64,000 nt of DNA. It comes from Phaffia rhodozyma. Taxonomy: Eukaryota; Basidiomycota; Tremellomycetes; Cystofilobasidiales; Mrakiaceae. The translations under genes and the position numbers were made by a program. The DNA lies in the NCBI GenBank assembly GCA_014706385.1, contig JACGZH010000003.1:1257501-1321500 (forward strand). The letters are read 5' to 3'. Shown in pieces: positions 62,031-64,000 of this stretch. How positions within the stretch are numbered: the stretch's first letter is position 1; each line of letters starts with the position of its first letter. Under the pieces are notes generated by a model that had not been told where the DNA came from, ran no database searches, and saw only the letters and a list, made by a program, of their open reading frames with translations.

Positions 62031-64000
62031 CTATCGCCTGTCGGTGTTGTGAAGAGGGATATCCGTCGCGGCCCGCGCTCGGGCCTCTTTGGCCTGCTCG
62101 TTCTTGGCCGCAGAGTAGACGAGTCCGGCAAAGAAACCGACTAGGACGGAGGTGACGTTTGTAAAGTTGACAGGGTCGCTGAAGAAGATCATTCCGGAAG
62201 CAGCAATGGGGAGTTCTGAGAGTAGAAAGAAAGAGAGATCGAAAAGCCGTCGATCAGCTAGGAGAAGAGATTAAAAGAAAATGTACTCAGAGAAAATACA
62301 CATACTGTTAAGAGCTCCGACCATGGAGTAAGTGGTCGAGCTAGTCACTCGAATGCACCAGGCGGTCGAGTACGAGATGAACACGGCGGCAGCTCCAGAG
62401 AAAGCGATGGCAAACAACAAGAAGTTTCGGTTCTCAGAGGGGAAGTTCCTGTTGAGGGATGCCGATCCCCAGTCCTCGAATAAGATAGAGGCGACGATCA
62501 AGATGGGAATGGAGAGCAAGTTGTTGTACATCATCGAATCCCAGTCCTTGAATCCGGTAAGCTTGATTCTCTTCCTCATGGTAAGAAGGTAAGTGGCGGT
62601 AGCGACACAGTTCTGTGCATAGCAGTGGACGATTAATACAAAATCAGGTCTAGGCGGTCAGCGTTCGAGCCTAGAGGGGAACGAAACAAGAACATCTGTC
62701 ACTCACGATGGCCATCCAGAAGTAACCGATGGTGTCAGAGCCAGAGGCGGCGGCGACAGCAGTAGGGGAGCTACAATGGCGATCGCCCAAAACAAAGATA
62801 TCAGTCAAAAGAGCTTGGACGATGCAAAGCTCTCCAATTAGAAATAGAAACATACGCGGCGAAGCTCTTCGATAGCTCAGGCCAGCTAGCAACAAGAGAA
62901 GACAAGATCTAGTTTTGTGACAGCCAAGACAAGTCAGAATCATACAGCGTTCACCTCTCAGGCTAAGCGTAGAGTCGGCTTTTGACCGCACAACTTACCA
63001 TGAGACCGAAAGAGCAAATAGTCAAGTTGGTGACCTTTCCTCCGAACCAGAGGACCTCTCCGTAAGCCTATTTGAAAGCGAAATGTCATAAACAAGACAG
63101 AAGGGGAAATGATCTCAGCCAAGCATGCAAGGTGTGTCGCTTTAGGAGCTGCAAGATGATACGAACAGTAAGAATGATAGCTCCGTTCTTGAGCACGGTG
63201 TAGGCCGGAATGGAAAGATGTTGCTGTGATGATGGATACGATGAATGATAGGAGTCAGAGTGATGTTTCCGTCGTTCTGTCTGCCCAGCACCACCGATTA
63301 GATCACACTCACTAAACTCTTGGAACCAGTGTAGATGACGGTGACGAGGAGAGCACTGATAGGGAACCAGATCTTTGCGTCCTTCATGTCAAAGTCCCGG
63401 AAGGTGATAATACCCATGGCTTTGGCAGCAAAGACGGCTCCGACACAGACTGCCGACTGGATCGTCAACAGGAGGAAGTTCATGTCAAAGTGTGCACCTG
63501 ACACGACATACTTGTTGACGACGGTCATCATGATCGAGGCACCACAGTACGCAAGGATGGGGTAGACTAAAAGAGAGGTGTATGCATCAAAGCAACGGAT
63601 GTCAGTATCAGATTTTAGCAAGCTTTCGTGGTCTCAACTTCGGTTCCAGTCCTGGCTTCACTTCCGGTGACGAATGACAGCCAGAGGAAGCCTTTGGCTA
63701 GGTCATGTTCGAACAAAAAGGATAGGAAGACGTAATAGCAAGAATAAAAGGAAGGAAAGACTTTTTAAAAAAGGGAGAGAAGAGGAAATAAAAGAAGGAA
63801 AAAAAAACAAGATTGCGCCTCCCGCGACCTAGCCGATCTCTTATTCCCTAAAGGAACTCAAACCAAGCCGCCTCAAGGCATAGCAAACAGAGAGGGAATA
63901 GATAGACGTCCTGCAAGAAAAGAACCAAACCTACCAGGGTTTCCAGCTGACTCGATGACAGGAGTCCTGCTGGTCGCTCGAGCTCCGAGAAGAGAGTCCT
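62031..64000 (-). CDS. VRG4: Golgi GDP-mannose transporter (Vrg4/Gmt type), N terminus beyond the window
   Basis: It is a nucleotide-sugar antiporter that brings GDP-mannose into the Golgi lumen. The first visible coding exon runs off the right edge at 64000 (…[11 protein letters not shown]). Next come [34 protein letters not shown] and [16 protein letters not shown], with a run of short membrane-spanning exons. The two diagnostic motifs are both present: [10 protein letters not shown] (the FYNN motif) and MVGALNKLPIAASG (the GALNK substrate motif). The protein ends in a short cytosolic tail ([20 protein letters not shown]), with its stop at 62031-62033. About eight exons are seen. It supplies the substrate used by the GT15 enzyme at the other end of the window. 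Confidence 0.93.

Overview
This window is nuclear DNA of a basidiomycete fungus. It holds about 24 protein genes, all single-copy eukaryotic housekeeping or regulatory types, and almost every one is cut by many short introns (about 50-120 nt) with GT..AG ends, GTAAGT/GTGAGT-like donors and CTAAC/CTGAC-like branch sites. The intron density, very short exons and protein similarities suggest a Tremellomycete, possibly a Cystofilobasidiales yeast such as the Phaffia group. That placement is inference. I saw no rRNA, tRNA, CRISPR, transposon or virus-derived gene. Exon joins were worked out by hand from splice signals, reading phase and remembered family motifs; no search was run.

Layout, left to right. 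1-307: the end of an unidentified gene. 631-5083: a divergent pair, a Kre2/Mnt1-type mannosyltransferase (GT15, minus) and mannose-6-phosphate isomerase (plus), sharing a short promoter with three CACGTG sites. 5416-9266: a second divergent pair with three CACGTG sites, a small disordered protein (minus) and an alpha-arrestin-like adaptor (plus). 9602-13743: a DDX41-type DEAD-box helicase and an AMMECR1-domain protein, convergent. 13744-15421: a gene-poor stretch with splice-like signals. 15422-24613: four minus-strand genes' worth of space holding glyoxalase II, a mitochondrial succinate/fumarate carrier, a repeat-rich spacer and the Gcn5 acetyltransferase. 24836-28567: an RRM protein and a YMC-type mitochondrial carrier, convergent.

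28889-42849: a polyQ protein of unknown function, a CCDC174-like protein, a Whi3-like RNA-binding protein with polyQ, a divergent cyclophilin and an aldo-keto reductase. 44190-52056: ribosomal protein uL13, a dynein light intermediate chain and a DUF1769 protein. 53010-61022: chaperonin subunit CCT5, a zinc alcohol dehydrogenase whose leader and first two introns carry three different tandem repeats, and LSM4. 62031-64000: the GDP-mannose transporter, cut by the window edge.

Links between genes. Three of them act in one pathway: mannose-6-phosphate isomerase (GDP-mannose precursor supply), the GDP-mannose transporter (Golgi import) and the GT15 enzyme (Golgi mannosylation). They lie at opposite ends of the window, so this is a functional link and not a compact cluster. 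DDX41, LSM4, CCDC174, the RRM protein and Whi3 concern RNA.

I did not find a new multi-gene system. The most unusual signal is exon structure: exons of 6 nt (YMC carrier), 8 nt (CCT5), and 15, 18 and 11 nt in a row (succinate/fumarate carrier), plus an LSM4 gene whose first coding exon is only the ATG. Each is needed to restore a conserved protein motif in frame.
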